From Algibacter miyuki (lineage in GTDB: Bacteria > Bacteroidota > Bacteroidia > Flavobacteriales > Flavobacteriaceae), in the NCBI RefSeq assembly GCF_042427745.1, contig NZ_JBHMFA010000005.1: a stretch of DNA of 64,000 bases. One strand, 5' to 3'. The position numbers and the translations under genes were made by a program. Under the pieces are notes generated by a model. It was not told where the DNA came from and searched no databases. It worked only from the letters and a program-made list of their open reading frames with translations. Positions 16,310 to 24,457 of this stretch are shown here, in pieces (the first letter of the stretch is position 1; each line of letters begins with the position of its first letter).

Positions 16310-17621
16310 GACAAAAGAACTTAAGGGGATTTTGGTTAATCAATTAACCTCTAAACCTATTGGAATTAGTGCTATAGATTTTCCAACATTGAGAAATATA
16401 GTTAAGTTCACGTCCCGTGAACCTCAAAACTATGATCCTTTTGTTCCATTGAAAAATGTAGAACAGATTGAAAAAGACGTAAAAAACTCTTATTATCAAA
16501 GACTAACTAATGATAAAAGAGTCAGTAATATTTATAAATTTTTGTTGAAGGAAATATCTAATATTCATTCTTCAAATACAAATGCGTTAGGTTCATTTCC
16601 TACTTCAGTAATAATATCTCTTGATTTAAATCAGGAGTTCGAAACAAAAGAAGAATATTTAGAATTTATTAAATCTGCTAAACAAGAAGATTATATAGGT
16701 GCATTTTATAAAGAAATCGAAGATAATGAGATTGAATTAACAATTCCAGATGGAAAATTCGCTTTAATAGTAGATGGTCAGCATAGGCTGATGGGAATGA
16801 TAAAGCTCTTTAAAGATGCTTCTAATAACGAAATCAAGATTGGAAGAAATAAATTAAAAGATGAATACCCCAATTTATCTAATCAACTAGTTTTGGACTA
16901 CATTAAGCAGTTCGAGTTTAATTGTACCTTATTATTAGGTTTTGATAAATGGGAACAAGGAAAGGTATTTGCTGACGTAAATTTTAATCAAAAACCTGTA
17001 AATAAGTCTCTATACTATGATATTTTTGGTTCATATCCTGATCCAAATAAGAATGATATTTTCTTATCTCATATGCTAGCTATGCACCTGAACAATAATA
17101 AAGATTCTGTAATCCAAGGATTTATAAAAATGCTCGGTTCAGGAAAAGGATTTTTCTCGCAAGCTTTTTTCGTAGAAGCGATTCTTAATCATTTTAGACC
17201 TAAAGGAATTTGGGCATCCTTACCAATGGATTATTTGAATGACGGAAGTGATTATAAAATACTTCCTAAATTTTTCAAATCATATTTGAAAGCTATAAAA
17301 GATGTTTTTAATCCTTATTGGCCTCAAGATGGTCAAGACACCTCTAGGAAATACCCTAATATTCTTTGTAAAACAACGGGTATGGGTGCTTTAATAAAGC
17401 TTATTGATCCTATTTATAGAAAATTAAAAATAGATACAGATTTTAAATCTATTACATCTGAAGATCTTACTAATTTATTAAAATCTGAATTAGTCAAAGC
17501 AAAAGATAAAGGTGCTGATTTCTTTTCAAAAGAAGGAAGTTTTTCAGGATCAGGAAGTTTAGGGTTACAAAACAAATTATATACTGCATTAGGACAAGAA
17601 TTAGGATACTTTAAAAAGTAA
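16299..17621 (+). CDS. DGQHR-domain protein (DndB-like family)
   Basis: The ATG at 16299 overlaps the preceding stop codon and gives a 440-residue protein; a frame from 16248 would overlap the upstream gene much further. The central motif D159-G-Q-H-R163 lies in ALIVDGQHRLMGM, the name-giving motif of the DGQHR domain, which is found in DndB (regulator of DNA phosphorothioation) and in many unassigned island proteins. Other family-like patches include FNCTLLLGFDKWEQGKVFADVNFNQKPVNKS. No Dnd or Ssp genes are nearby. The domain is related to the ParB/sulfiredoxin-like fold. Coupling to a membrane/coiled-coil protein suggests a two-component defence or stress module; that is inference. Confidence 0.75.
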   Translation: MSNKTKELKGILVNQLTSKPIGISAIDFPTLRNIVKFTSREPQNYDPFVPLKNVEQIEKDVKNSYYQRLTNDKRVSNIYKFLLKEISNIHSSNTNALGSFPTSVIISLDLNQEFETKEEYLEFIKSAKQEDYIGAFYKEIEDNEIELTIPDGKFALIVDGQHRLMGMIKLFKDASNNEIKIGRNKLKDEYPNLSNQLVLDYIKQFEFNCTLLLGFDKWEQGKVFADVNFNQKPVNKSLYYDIFGSYPDPNKNDIFLSHMLAMHLNNNKDSVIQGFIKMLGSGKGFFSQAFFVEAILNHFRPKGIWASLPMDYLNDGSDYKILPKFFKSYLKAIKDVFNPYWPQDGQDTSRKYPNILCKTTGMGALIKLIDPIYRKLKIDTDFKSITSEDLTNLLKSELVKAKDKGADFFSKEGSFSGSGSLGLQNKLYTALGQELGYFKK

Positions 17622-17626
17622 ACCCA

Positions 17627-17761
17627 GCTGCCAACAATGTATATAAAAAATAGCGGATTTAATGTTAACATCAAAGTGTATATATAAAACAAAGTTCAGT
17701 TCTAAACTGAAAAGTTAGTATATAAAACCCGCTACTTTTTATATACTAAACGTTGTGCCTC
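17627..17761 (+). repeat. attC-like junction F (best formed, 135 bp)
   Basis: GCTGCCAAC (17627-17635) is the exact complement of this cassette's start GTTGGCAGC (15554). The arms 17639-17656 and 17729-17746 pair at 17 of 18 positions (core TAGCGG with CCGCTA). Inner hairpins are TTCAGTT/AACTGAA and a GTTAAC palindrome. It ends at AACGTTGTGCCTC. Length is close to Vibrio VCR-type attC sites. Confidence 0.72.
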
Positions 17762-17774
17762 ATTAAAAGAAACT

Positions 17775-20700
17775 ATGAATGAAACTAATTGCTTAATTAA
17801 AACTACAACATATATAAATGATAAAGAATTCTATATTGTCCAAGAACAGAGTTCAAAAGAAGAGCATTATATTCCTTCAAATCAAATTAAAATATTTGAA
17901 AATATTAGATTAAATCAAAACTATGATTTTATCAAAGAATTCAATCCAACACTTAATAAAACGTTTTTAACAATTATTCATCCAAAATATAGAATTGGGC
18001 AAGTAATTGTATTCGATATTGAAAAGAAAGTAAAAATTAATGATCGAATTTATTTTCACTTAAAAAGTGAGTATACTAGGATACTTTCAATTGAGGCATT
18101 TAATTGGCAAGAAGAATTAGAAAAAATAAAATGTAAAATAGTTGGTTACAAACGTGGTTTTCCCGTGCTTAAAAACATTGACACATCAAATAGTAATTGG
18201 ACTTTTGGAGATATTAAAACTTTCAAAATAAAAAATTATGGTAAAATACAAAATAAAAAAAACGAAGATATAGATGCTGTAATTATAGAGGATAACGATG
18301 GAAATGAATTAACAATAAGAGCAGGTCAATGGCATAAAAAATCTTTATGGAAATACCAAGATATTACTTGTAAAGTTATAGGAGTTGCTTGGAATGGTTT
18401 ACCTAAACTAATTATAAATGACAATAGACATCCTTTATATAGTATAGGTGAAAAACATAAATTTAAAATTAGAAATTTTGAAGATAAAACATTGTTTAAT
18501 GGGGTTAAAATTAAAATTATAAATTTAAATGATAGTGTTGGAGAAAAATATGAAGTAAAAGCTTTACCAAATCAAGAAAACAAATTAAAAATAAACGACG
18601 AAATTGAATGTGAAATTTTAGATATAAATACTAGAATACATTTAAAACAGGTAAATATTGATGACCCTTTTTTTTATGAATTTAATGAAATAATAAAAGA
18701 CGATTCTCTAAAAAAGAAATATTTTTTAAAATACCTTGATAAAGATGATGAATATAACCTAAAATTAAAATCACAATACGAGCAAGAAAGTGGCTTTTGG
18801 GTTTTCACATATTGCAATTATATTTTAACAAAGATAAAATATGACGAATCTATTAGAAGAAACTTATCGGAGGTTTTAAAGATTATAGATTTACATACAT
18901 TTTTCGAAAACTGGATACTTACAAGTGGTATTTTAAGAGCTATACAAGATGATGACGAAAGAAAATTAACTAAATTAAAAATTCTACAAATAATAGAAAG
19001 TAACAGTTTAGAAAAAAAAGCTATAAGAGCAATTCTTGACTTCAAAATCCCAGAGCTATACCAAAGACACGTAAATGATACAAATTTTAAAGAAATATAT
19101 TATTTAATTAAATATTCAGATTTTGAAAACATAAATGAAATAGAACTTTTAAAGTTTTTATCTTCTATAAAATCAACTAGAAACGAAAATAAATACATAA
19201 TAAAGAGACTTATAAATTATATAAATAGGTCTTTAGAAATATATAAAAACTCTTTAAAACAAGAATATTTTATTTTATCTCAAAATTTGAAATCTGAAAA
19301 AAAAGGGGAGATAATAAAATATGTAAATTGGATTTACATTCAAATCTATCTTTCCTCTCTTGCCGATTTAGTTGTAGAAGCTAATATTCTAACATCAAAA
19401 TTTTATCGATTTAATACCTTATTACTAAATAATAAAGCTGATAGTGAAAAATTACTTCTAAATGCTTTTTATATAATTTCTAATTCAACTAAAAAACACA
19501 ACATACCTGTAGTCTTAAAAAATAACAATATTGAAATAACACTTTCTCAATTAGAAGACAATCCCAATAAATTTATTGCTCTAAATTTAGAAGAAGATTT
19601 TTTTAAAACCATAATAGTTCAAAAACACTACAATGGTTTTAAAGCTACGATTGGAGAAACAGAAGGTTTTTTACCTTTTCATAACATAACCGATATAAAT
19701 TTAAAAAAAAATAAAAAAGAAAGTTTAGAATGGGAAACTAACATTGATATAACATTATATTGTTCAAAATTTCAATATTTTATTTGCAAACAATTAGATA
19801 AAGAATCTAATTATTATTATTCAAAAAACCTTAAAAAGGATAAAAGGTTAAATAGAGGTAAAATAATCTATGGTATAGTAAAAAATGTTACAACATTTGA
19901 TTCAGATAACATTGGTGTTTTCATCTCTAGCGAATTTGGAGATGGTTTAATACATCAAAATGAAATATCTTATAATAAATATGATTATTACGATTTAAAT
20001 AATATTTTCAAAAAAGGAGATAAAATCCCACTATATGTATTAGGCTATAATAATGAAAATCTAGTTTTAGGCTTTAAACAATTAATAGGCACTCGATTTG
20101 AAAATGAATATTATGATATCTTAAATAATTACGATATCGATATTACTGAAAACTTAACAGATGAAGAAATTAATTCTGACTTTAGAATTGAACTTGAAAA
20201 AGGCTTCATCTTCGAACAGTTCGCTTTCTTTAAAGACTCAATTGATGAAAAAATTAAATATATAAAATTTGCAAAGGCATTTTTTTCAAACACAAAAAAT
20301 GCTAGGTCATATCTTCTAAATATTTACATAGAATATTTTAATAGTATTAAAAATTTAGATAGTTTAACTCAAGATTATACAATTGAAAAATATAACGATT
20401 TTAGAAATTTTATAATTAAGATAAAAGACAAAGTTCAGACTAAAACTTTAGAAAACTTTCCTGAATCAAAAAACCTCTTATTTTTTATTGACATCCTACA
20501 TATATTTAATAGTAAAGATGAAAATGACCTTGAAATAGTTTTTAATTTAGTTCAAAAATCAATTCAAGAGAATGACATTTTATTAAAAGCGGTTGCAAAA
20601 ACAGTTCTATCTAATAATTTAATTTTAACTGAAATTGATAAAGACAATGACGATAGCTTAAATGAATATACTCTCAAGAACCTAAAAAGAATTCGAGAAT

Positions 20701-21425
20701 ATATTAACCAAGGCGTATTGTCTGTTGAAGAATCAATTGAAGATAAACTTGAGAAAGAACTTAAAGAGAAGAAAGTTTATTGGCAAAAAAGAATTAATGA
20801 AGATGAAGGTGAGAAATTAGAATTCAAGGCAACTTTTATTACACCTATTCCAACAAATGACCAAAACAGAATTATTGAAGGTTTAGAAAAACAATTGAAA
20901 AAAACTCAATCAGAAGAAAATATCAGTAAAATAAAATCCAAAATAGAAGAAGTTAAAGACTTAAGTAAAAATGTAAGAGGAATTGACAAAATCATTATTC
21001 ATAGTGCTTTAAAAACAATATGTGCTTTTGCAAATACAAAGGGAGGAGTTTTATTGTTAGGGGTTAGTGATGATAAAAAAATATTTGGTCTCGAACAAGA
21101 CTATAAATCATTTAAAAAAGACAAAGATAGAGATGGTTTTGGTAAATTTTTCGACTCAATGATTAAAGATTATTTCGGAGATAGCTTCTCTTCAACTTTG
21201 CTAGAATATGAATTTTTAAAATTCCCAAAAGGAGATATCCTTATTGTGAAAGTTAAAAAAAGTACTGAAGAAGTCTTTTTATTAAAAAATGAGAAAGGTA
21301 TTACAGAGGAAAGTATATATGTTAGAAATTTAAGTTCTTCAAACAAACTAAAAGGTGTGGAACTTTCTAAATTTATTAAGAATAAATATAGGGAACAAAT
21401 AATGAATAACACTGAAATAAAATAA
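17775..21425 (+). CDS. Large S1-domain / AlbA_2 (Schlafen-type) fusion protein
   Basis: 1216 residues, very AT-rich and Lys/Asn/Ile-rich, no signal peptide. The N-terminal ~300 residues have several small beta-barrel-like (OB/S1-like) segments. Residues about 310-680 are helical and unrecognised. Residues about 693-770 form an S1-type RNA-binding domain (IIYGIVKNVTTF..IGVFISSEFGDGLIHQNEIS..VLGFKQL). Residues about 1008-1205 match AlbA_2 (PF04326), with GEKLEFKATF, CAFANTKGGVLLLGVSDD and a C-terminal VKVKKS..ESIYVRN. AlbA_2 is the core of Schlafen proteins, where it cleaves tRNA or rRNA, and it is found in bacterial defence genes. A cytoplasmic RNA-targeting defence effector is a sound inference; nuclease residues were not verified. 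Sole gene of its cassette, whose 3' junction is split by IS110. Confidence 0.75.
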   Translation: MNETNCLIKTTTYINDKEFYIVQEQSSKEEHYIPSNQIKIFENIRLNQNYDFIKEFNPTLNKTFLTIIHPKYRIGQVIVFDIEKKVKINDRIYFHLKSEYTRILSIEAFNWQEELEKIKCKIVGYKRGFPVLKNIDTSNSNWTFGDIKTFKIKNYGKIQNKKNEDIDAVIIEDNDGNELTIRAGQWHKKSLWKYQDITCKVIGVAWNGLPKLIINDNRHPLYSIGEKHKFKIRNFEDKTLFNGVKIKIINLNDSVGEKYEVKALPNQENKLKINDEIECEILDINTRIHLKQVNIDDPFFYEFNEIIKDDSLKKKYFLKYLDKDDEYNLKLKSQYEQESGFWVFTYCNYILTKIKYDESIRRNLSEVLKIIDLHTFFENWILTSGILRAIQDDDERKLTKLKILQIIESNSLEKKAIRAILDFKIPELYQRHVNDTNFKEIYYLIKYSDFENINEIELLKFLSSIKSTRNENKYIIKRLINYINRSLEIYKNSLKQEYFILSQNLKSEKKGEIIKYVNWIYIQIYLSSLADLVVEANILTSKFYRFNTLLLNNKADSEKLLLNAFYIISNSTKKHNIPVVLKNNNIEITLSQLEDNPNKFIALNLEEDFFKTIIVQKHYNGFKATIGETEGFLPFHNITDINLKKNKKESLEWETNIDITLYCSKFQYFICKQLDKESNYYYSKNLKKDKRLNRGKIIYGIVKNVTTFDSDNIGVFISSEFGDGLIHQNEISYNKYDYYDLNNIFKKGDKIPLYVLGYNNENLVLGFKQLIGTRFENEYYDILNNYDIDITENLTDEEINSDFRIELEKGFIFEQFAFFKDSIDEKIKYIKFAKAFFSNTKNARSYLLNIYIEYFNSIKNLDSLTQDYTIEKYNDFRNFIIKIKDKVQTKTLENFPESKNLLFFIDILHIFNSKDENDLEIVFNLVQKSIQENDILLKAVAKTVLSNNLILTEIDKDNDDSLNEYTLKNLKRIREYINQGVLSVEESIEDKLEKELKEKKVYWQKRINEDEGEKLEFKATFITPIPTNDQNRIIEGLEKQLKKTQSEENISKIKSKIEEVKDLSKNVRGIDKIIIHSALKTICAFANTKGGVLLLGVSDDKKIFGLEQDYKSFKKDKDRDGFGKFFDSMIKDYFGDSFSSTLLEYEFLKFPKGDILIVKVKKSTEEVFLLKNEKGITEESIYVRNLSSSNKLKGVELSKFIKNKYREQIMNNTEIK

Positions 21426-21426
21426 C

Positions 21427-21436
21427 GAGGCACAAC
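21427..21436 (+). repeat. attC-like junction G, left half (interrupted by IS110)
   Basis: GAGGCACAAC is the exact complement of this cassette's start GTTGTGCCTC (17752-17761). The rest of the junction resumes at about 22577, after the IS110. Confidence 0.65.
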
Positions 21437-21469
21437 AAAGTACTGTGGTAAAAAACAAGTAAAAACCCA

Positions 21470-22441
21470 TTAACTTTTTACTAAAGTGCTCCTGTAATTA
21501 TTATCATAGATTAGTCCCGATTTTGCGATAGCAAAAGCCTGTTTTAAGAGTTTATTACAGACTGCTATTAAGGCTAGTTTTTTACTCTTTCCTTTGGCTA
21601 CTAATCGATCATAAATTGCTTTGCAAGCATGGTTATATTTACAGGCATTAAAACTGCACATAAATAACAAATTTCTAAGTTTTTGATTCCTTATTTTACT
21701 GATCCGTGGACGCCCTTTCACGCTACTTCCACTTTGTCGTATCACAGGAGTTAGTCCAGCATAACTACATAATTCACTTGCACTTGTAAAACGATCAAAT
21801 CCGTCGGTTAAAACCACTAACATTAGTGAGGTTTTTGGTCCAATTCCTGGAATGCTTTTTAAGCGCGTTAAAACGTCTTGATGTGCTTGTTTTACTAAAA
21901 CTAATAATTTATATTCTACCATTTTCATCTCTTTATCAACCTGTTTTAAATTGCGTTTCAAAGAGCTTACAACAACTTTACTCGGGTTTCCTAAAACAGC
22001 TTCTCCGTGTAATTTATTTTTAAGCATAGTGCTTTGTTTTGTATACACAGAAAGGAGTCTAGTCATTTGAAGGCATTCTAATTGATGCTTTGAGTTTCCT
22101 TTCCAAAGCTTTAATTCTACATGTTTTGCATATTCACAAATCAATTTAGAATCACTTTTATCGGTCTTGATTTTTGATAGTTTCATTTGAATAAAACGTT
22201 TTACGGATAAAGGATTTTCTACCGAAACTTTCACACCTTCTTCTTGTAAATAATAGGCTAACTGGTAGTGATAATAACCTGTAGCTTCCATGACGCAATG
22301 ACTATTTATATCTAACTGTTTTACAAACTTTTTAAAGCCCGAAATAGTGTTTTTAAACTGGTAATAATTCCCTTCGGAATCCGTAACATCAAAAACTAAA
22401 TAACTAATGTCTATTCCAAAATATTTTATATCTTTATTCAT
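21470..22441 (-). CDS. IS110-family transposase
   Basis: 323 residues. The N-terminal DEDD RuvC-like domain has YFGIDIS (first Asp), VMEATGYYHYQLAYYL (Glu) and KTDKSDSKLICEYA (paired Asp residues). The C-terminal Tnp_20 domain has LKSIPGIGPKTSLMLV and ELCSYAGLTPVIRQSGSSVKGRPRISK, with the serine region used in strand exchange. Full length for the family, no frameshift, so probably active. These recombinases insert without terminal repeats, guided by an RNA made from the IS end. The strand is opposite to the cassette genes. Confidence 0.95.
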   Translation of the reverse strand: MNKDIKYFGIDISYLVFDVTDSEGNYYQFKNTISGFKKFVKQLDINSHCVMEATGYYHYQLAYYLQEEGVKVSVENPLSVKRFIQMKLSKIKTDKSDSKLICEYAKHVELKLWKGNSKHQLECLQMTRLLSVYTKQSTMLKNKLHGEAVLGNPSKVVVSSLKRNLKQVDKEMKMVEYKLLVLVKQAHQDVLTRLKSIPGIGPKTSLMLVVLTDGFDRFTSASELCSYAGLTPVIRQSGSSVKGRPRISKIRNQKLRNLLFMCSFNACKYNHACKAIYDRLVAKGKSKKLALIAVCNKLLKQAFAIAKSGLIYDNNYRSTLVKS

Positions 22442-22576
22442 ATGAAAATGTTTTTTGAAAGGACGACTACGCGAGTTTCAACGACTTAAAATCGAGGTCT
22501 AATAGCCTCATAGAACTGTACGAAATCTGTGTAGTAAAAGAGAGGGGATTTTCAATGTTGACGAGATCTGTAGTCT
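22442..22576 (-). ncRNA. Candidate IS110 bridge-RNA region
   Basis: This is the longer of the IS's two non-coding ends (135 bp; the other has about 33 bp). It is upstream of the transposase, where IS110-group elements transcribe a structured bridge RNA. It has a GAGG/CCTC stem with an 8-nt loop (around 22493-22508) and two near-repeats, ATCTGTGTAGT and ATCTGTAGT. The call is by position and structure; guide loops were not matched. Confidence 0.35.
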
Positions 22577-22790
22577 CTGCGTATATATTAACCTTATTCC
22601 TCTCTTTTGTTCTTTCTTATTATATGTCTTAAATTTAGTGTTTTTATTAAAATGCTAACTTAAGCCGTATATAATTTATTGCTGGCTTATTGCCTACTTG
22701 TGAAAGTCCTCGCGGACTTTCTTGGTCGGTAATTATTTACTAAATTAGTTGTTTGAAACACGCAACAAACCATATACAACAACGTTGTGC
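22577..22790 (+). repeat. attC-like junction G, right half
   Basis: The first 80 bp (CTGCG..., 22577-22657) match 15190-15272 in junction E with few changes, including the TATGTCTTAAATTTAGTG hairpin arm. A second stem, GAAAGTCC/GGACTTTC with a TCGC loop (about 22709-22728), follows. It ends at CAACAACGTTGTGC (GTT at 22784), the start of the last cassette. Confidence 0.55.
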
Positions 22791-22824
22791 TTCATACTGA
22801 CCCGTCCTGCTCTATTCAATAACT

Positions 22825-23898
22825 TAACGCAACAAATCTAAATTAATAGATTTGTTATAATGGAAGTAAAAAAACATAGACGACTTACCTTAAAAGAAAG
22901 AGTCCAAATTGAGACTCTTTTAAATGAAAACATAAACAAAGCTGACATTGCAAAAAAGCTTAATAGGTCAAGATCTACAATCACCAGAGAAGTAAACAAA
23001 TTAGTAGGTAATACTAATGATAAATATGATGCACATTTAGCGCATTGGTGTGCTAAAGATGATTACTTAAACAAAAGAAATCTAGATAAAATTAGCACGC
23101 ACAAACCTCTAAAACATTTTGTCTATAAAGGACTTTTGTCTGAGTGGACTCCTGAACAAATATCTGGTAGAATCAAAGAATTATATCCTAATGATCCTAT
23201 TATGACTATTTCCCATGAAGCTATATACAAACACATTTACACAAGACCACAAGCTAGTTTAAACAAAAAACTAATCAAACTACTGGTACGTAAAAAAACT
23301 AGACGTAGACCTCCTAAAAAAAGACGAGGAACGGGCAGCAAAATAATCAATCAAGTCAGTATTGACAATAGACCTAAGCATATTCAAGATAGAATCGAAA
23401 TTGGACATTGGGAAGGAGATTTAATCATCGGGAAGAATCATAAAAGTGCCATCGGAACCATTGTAGAACGCAAAGCCAGATACACCATTATCATCAAACT
23501 AAACTCGAACAAAGCAGATGAAGTCGCTAAAATGTTTTCTCAAAAACTAAATCAATTAAACAGCATTTTTAAAAAATCTATGACTTACGACAACGGTATT
23601 GAAATGGCTAGACACGAAAAAATAACTCAAAATACTGGTATGAAAATCTTCTTTGCGCATCCCTACTCTTCCTGGGAAAGAGGAACCAATGAAAACACAA
23701 ACGGACTCATTAGAAGATACCTGCCAAAAGGAACAGACTTTAACCAAATTGATGAAAAATTACTCATGAAAATTCAAGAAAAACTCAACAATAGACCGAG
23801 GAAAATTATAGGCTATAAAACGCCTCAAGAAATTATGAATTCTGAACTAAAAAATGTAGCTTAGTATCAACTTAAAAAAAGCAACGTTTGTTGCGTTA
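22825..23898 (+). mobile_element. IS30-family insertion sequence
   Basis: About 1.07 kb, bounded by perfect 12-bp inverted repeats: TAACGCAACAAA (22825-22836) and TTTGTTGCGTTA (23887-23898). It carries one intact transposase gene. No clear target duplication is visible. It lies inside the last cassette, between the junction start at 22784 and the small secreted-protein gene. Confidence 0.82.
22860..23864 (+). CDS. IS30-family transposase
   Basis: 334 residues. The N-terminal helix-turn-helix (HTH_38; RLTLKERVQIETLLNENINK, then SRSTITREVNK) binds the terminal repeats. The DDE integrase core has GHWEGDLIIGK (first Asp), MTYDNGIEMARHE (second Asp) and HPYSSWERGTNENTNGLIRRYLPKG with the catalytic Glu. 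The C-terminal NNRPRKIIGYKTPQEI is typical of the family. Full length, apparently intact. The ATG lies 23 bp inside the left terminal repeat. Confidence 0.95.
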   Translation: MEVKKHRRLTLKERVQIETLLNENINKADIAKKLNRSRSTITREVNKLVGNTNDKYDAHLAHWCAKDDYLNKRNLDKISTHKPLKHFVYKGLLSEWTPEQISGRIKELYPNDPIMTISHEAIYKHIYTRPQASLNKKLIKLLVRKKTRRRPPKKRRGTGSKIINQVSIDNRPKHIQDRIEIGHWEGDLIIGKNHKSAIGTIVERKARYTIIIKLNSNKADEVAKMFSQKLNQLNSIFKKSMTYDNGIEMARHEKITQNTGMKIFFAHPYSSWERGTNENTNGLIRRYLPKGTDFNQIDEKLLMKIQEKLNNRPRKIIGYKTPQEIMNSELKNVA

Positions 23899-23975
23899 GA
23901 ACCTTGAATGCAGCAAAAACTAACAGCGAATAAAAAGAGAATACCAACCATCCGAAAGAATTCAAAATAAAAAAC

Positions 23976-24413
23976 ATGAAAACGAAATTTCTTATAATAA
24001 TTACTTTATTAACTTTATTTGTTTTGCCATCTCAAGGACAAACTCAACAAGACAGTATAAGAAACACAACGCAACAAATAGAAAAACAAATTAAAGTTCT
24101 GCAACCTCAAGCTCCAATTTATCAATTATTTCCAACTGAAAACATTTGGGCTCTTATTAAATTAGATACACGTAATGGAAAAATGTGGCAAGTACATTTT
24201 ACTATATCGAAAGATGGCTACGAAGGTGAGCTAGTCTTAAATTCAAATTCACTTGTATGGACAGAAGAAGAAGAAGAAATAGCTGGTAGGTTCACCCTTT
24301 ACCCAACAAAAAACACATACAATTTCATATTACTTGACCAAATAGATGGAAGAACATATCAAGTACAATGGAATAATGAAAAAGAAAAGAGATTTATCAG
24401 TCGTATTTATTAA
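23976..24413 (+). CDS. Small secreted protein with a duplicated beta motif
   Basis: 145 residues with a signal peptide of about 21 residues (MKTKFLIIITLLTLFVLPSQG). Two related segments follow: NIWALIKLDTRNGKMWQVHF (about 55-74) and YNFILLDQIDGRTYQVQWN (about 113-131), pointing to a tandem ~55-residue repeat. I do not recognise a named family. It is the only non-IS gene in the last cassette, which starts GTTGTGC (22784) and ends GCACAAC (24451), and was separated from its start by the IS30 insertion. Confidence 0.6.
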   Translation: MKTKFLIIITLLTLFVLPSQGQTQQDSIRNTTQQIEKQIKVLQPQAPIYQLFPTENIWALIKLDTRNGKMWQVHFTISKDGYEGELVLNSNSLVWTEEEEEIAGRFTLYPTKNTYNFILLDQIDGRTYQVQWNNEKEKRFISRIY

Positions 24414-24450
24414 ATTAGTTTCTATTTTAAAGATAACAAAATAGCCGAAC

Positions 24451-24457
24451 GCACAAC
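24451..24457 (+). repeat. attC-like junction H end (truncated)
   Basis: GCACAAC is the exact complement of this cassette's start GTTGTGC (22784-22790). The spacer that should follow is replaced by an IS110 remnant. Confidence 0.5.

Larger units (their letters stand above)
21437..22576 (-). mobile_element. IS110-family insertion sequence
   Basis: About 1.14 kb. The left boundary follows GCACAAC at 21430-21436, where a second copy of this end (24458-24557) also starts. The right boundary is set where homology to junction E resumes (CTGCG at 22577). It has no terminal inverted repeats, as expected for IS110. The non-coding segment is on the 5' side of the transposase (22442-22576), where IS110-group elements encode their bridge RNA. 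Inserted right after the nnnnAAC end of a cassette. Confidence 0.8.
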
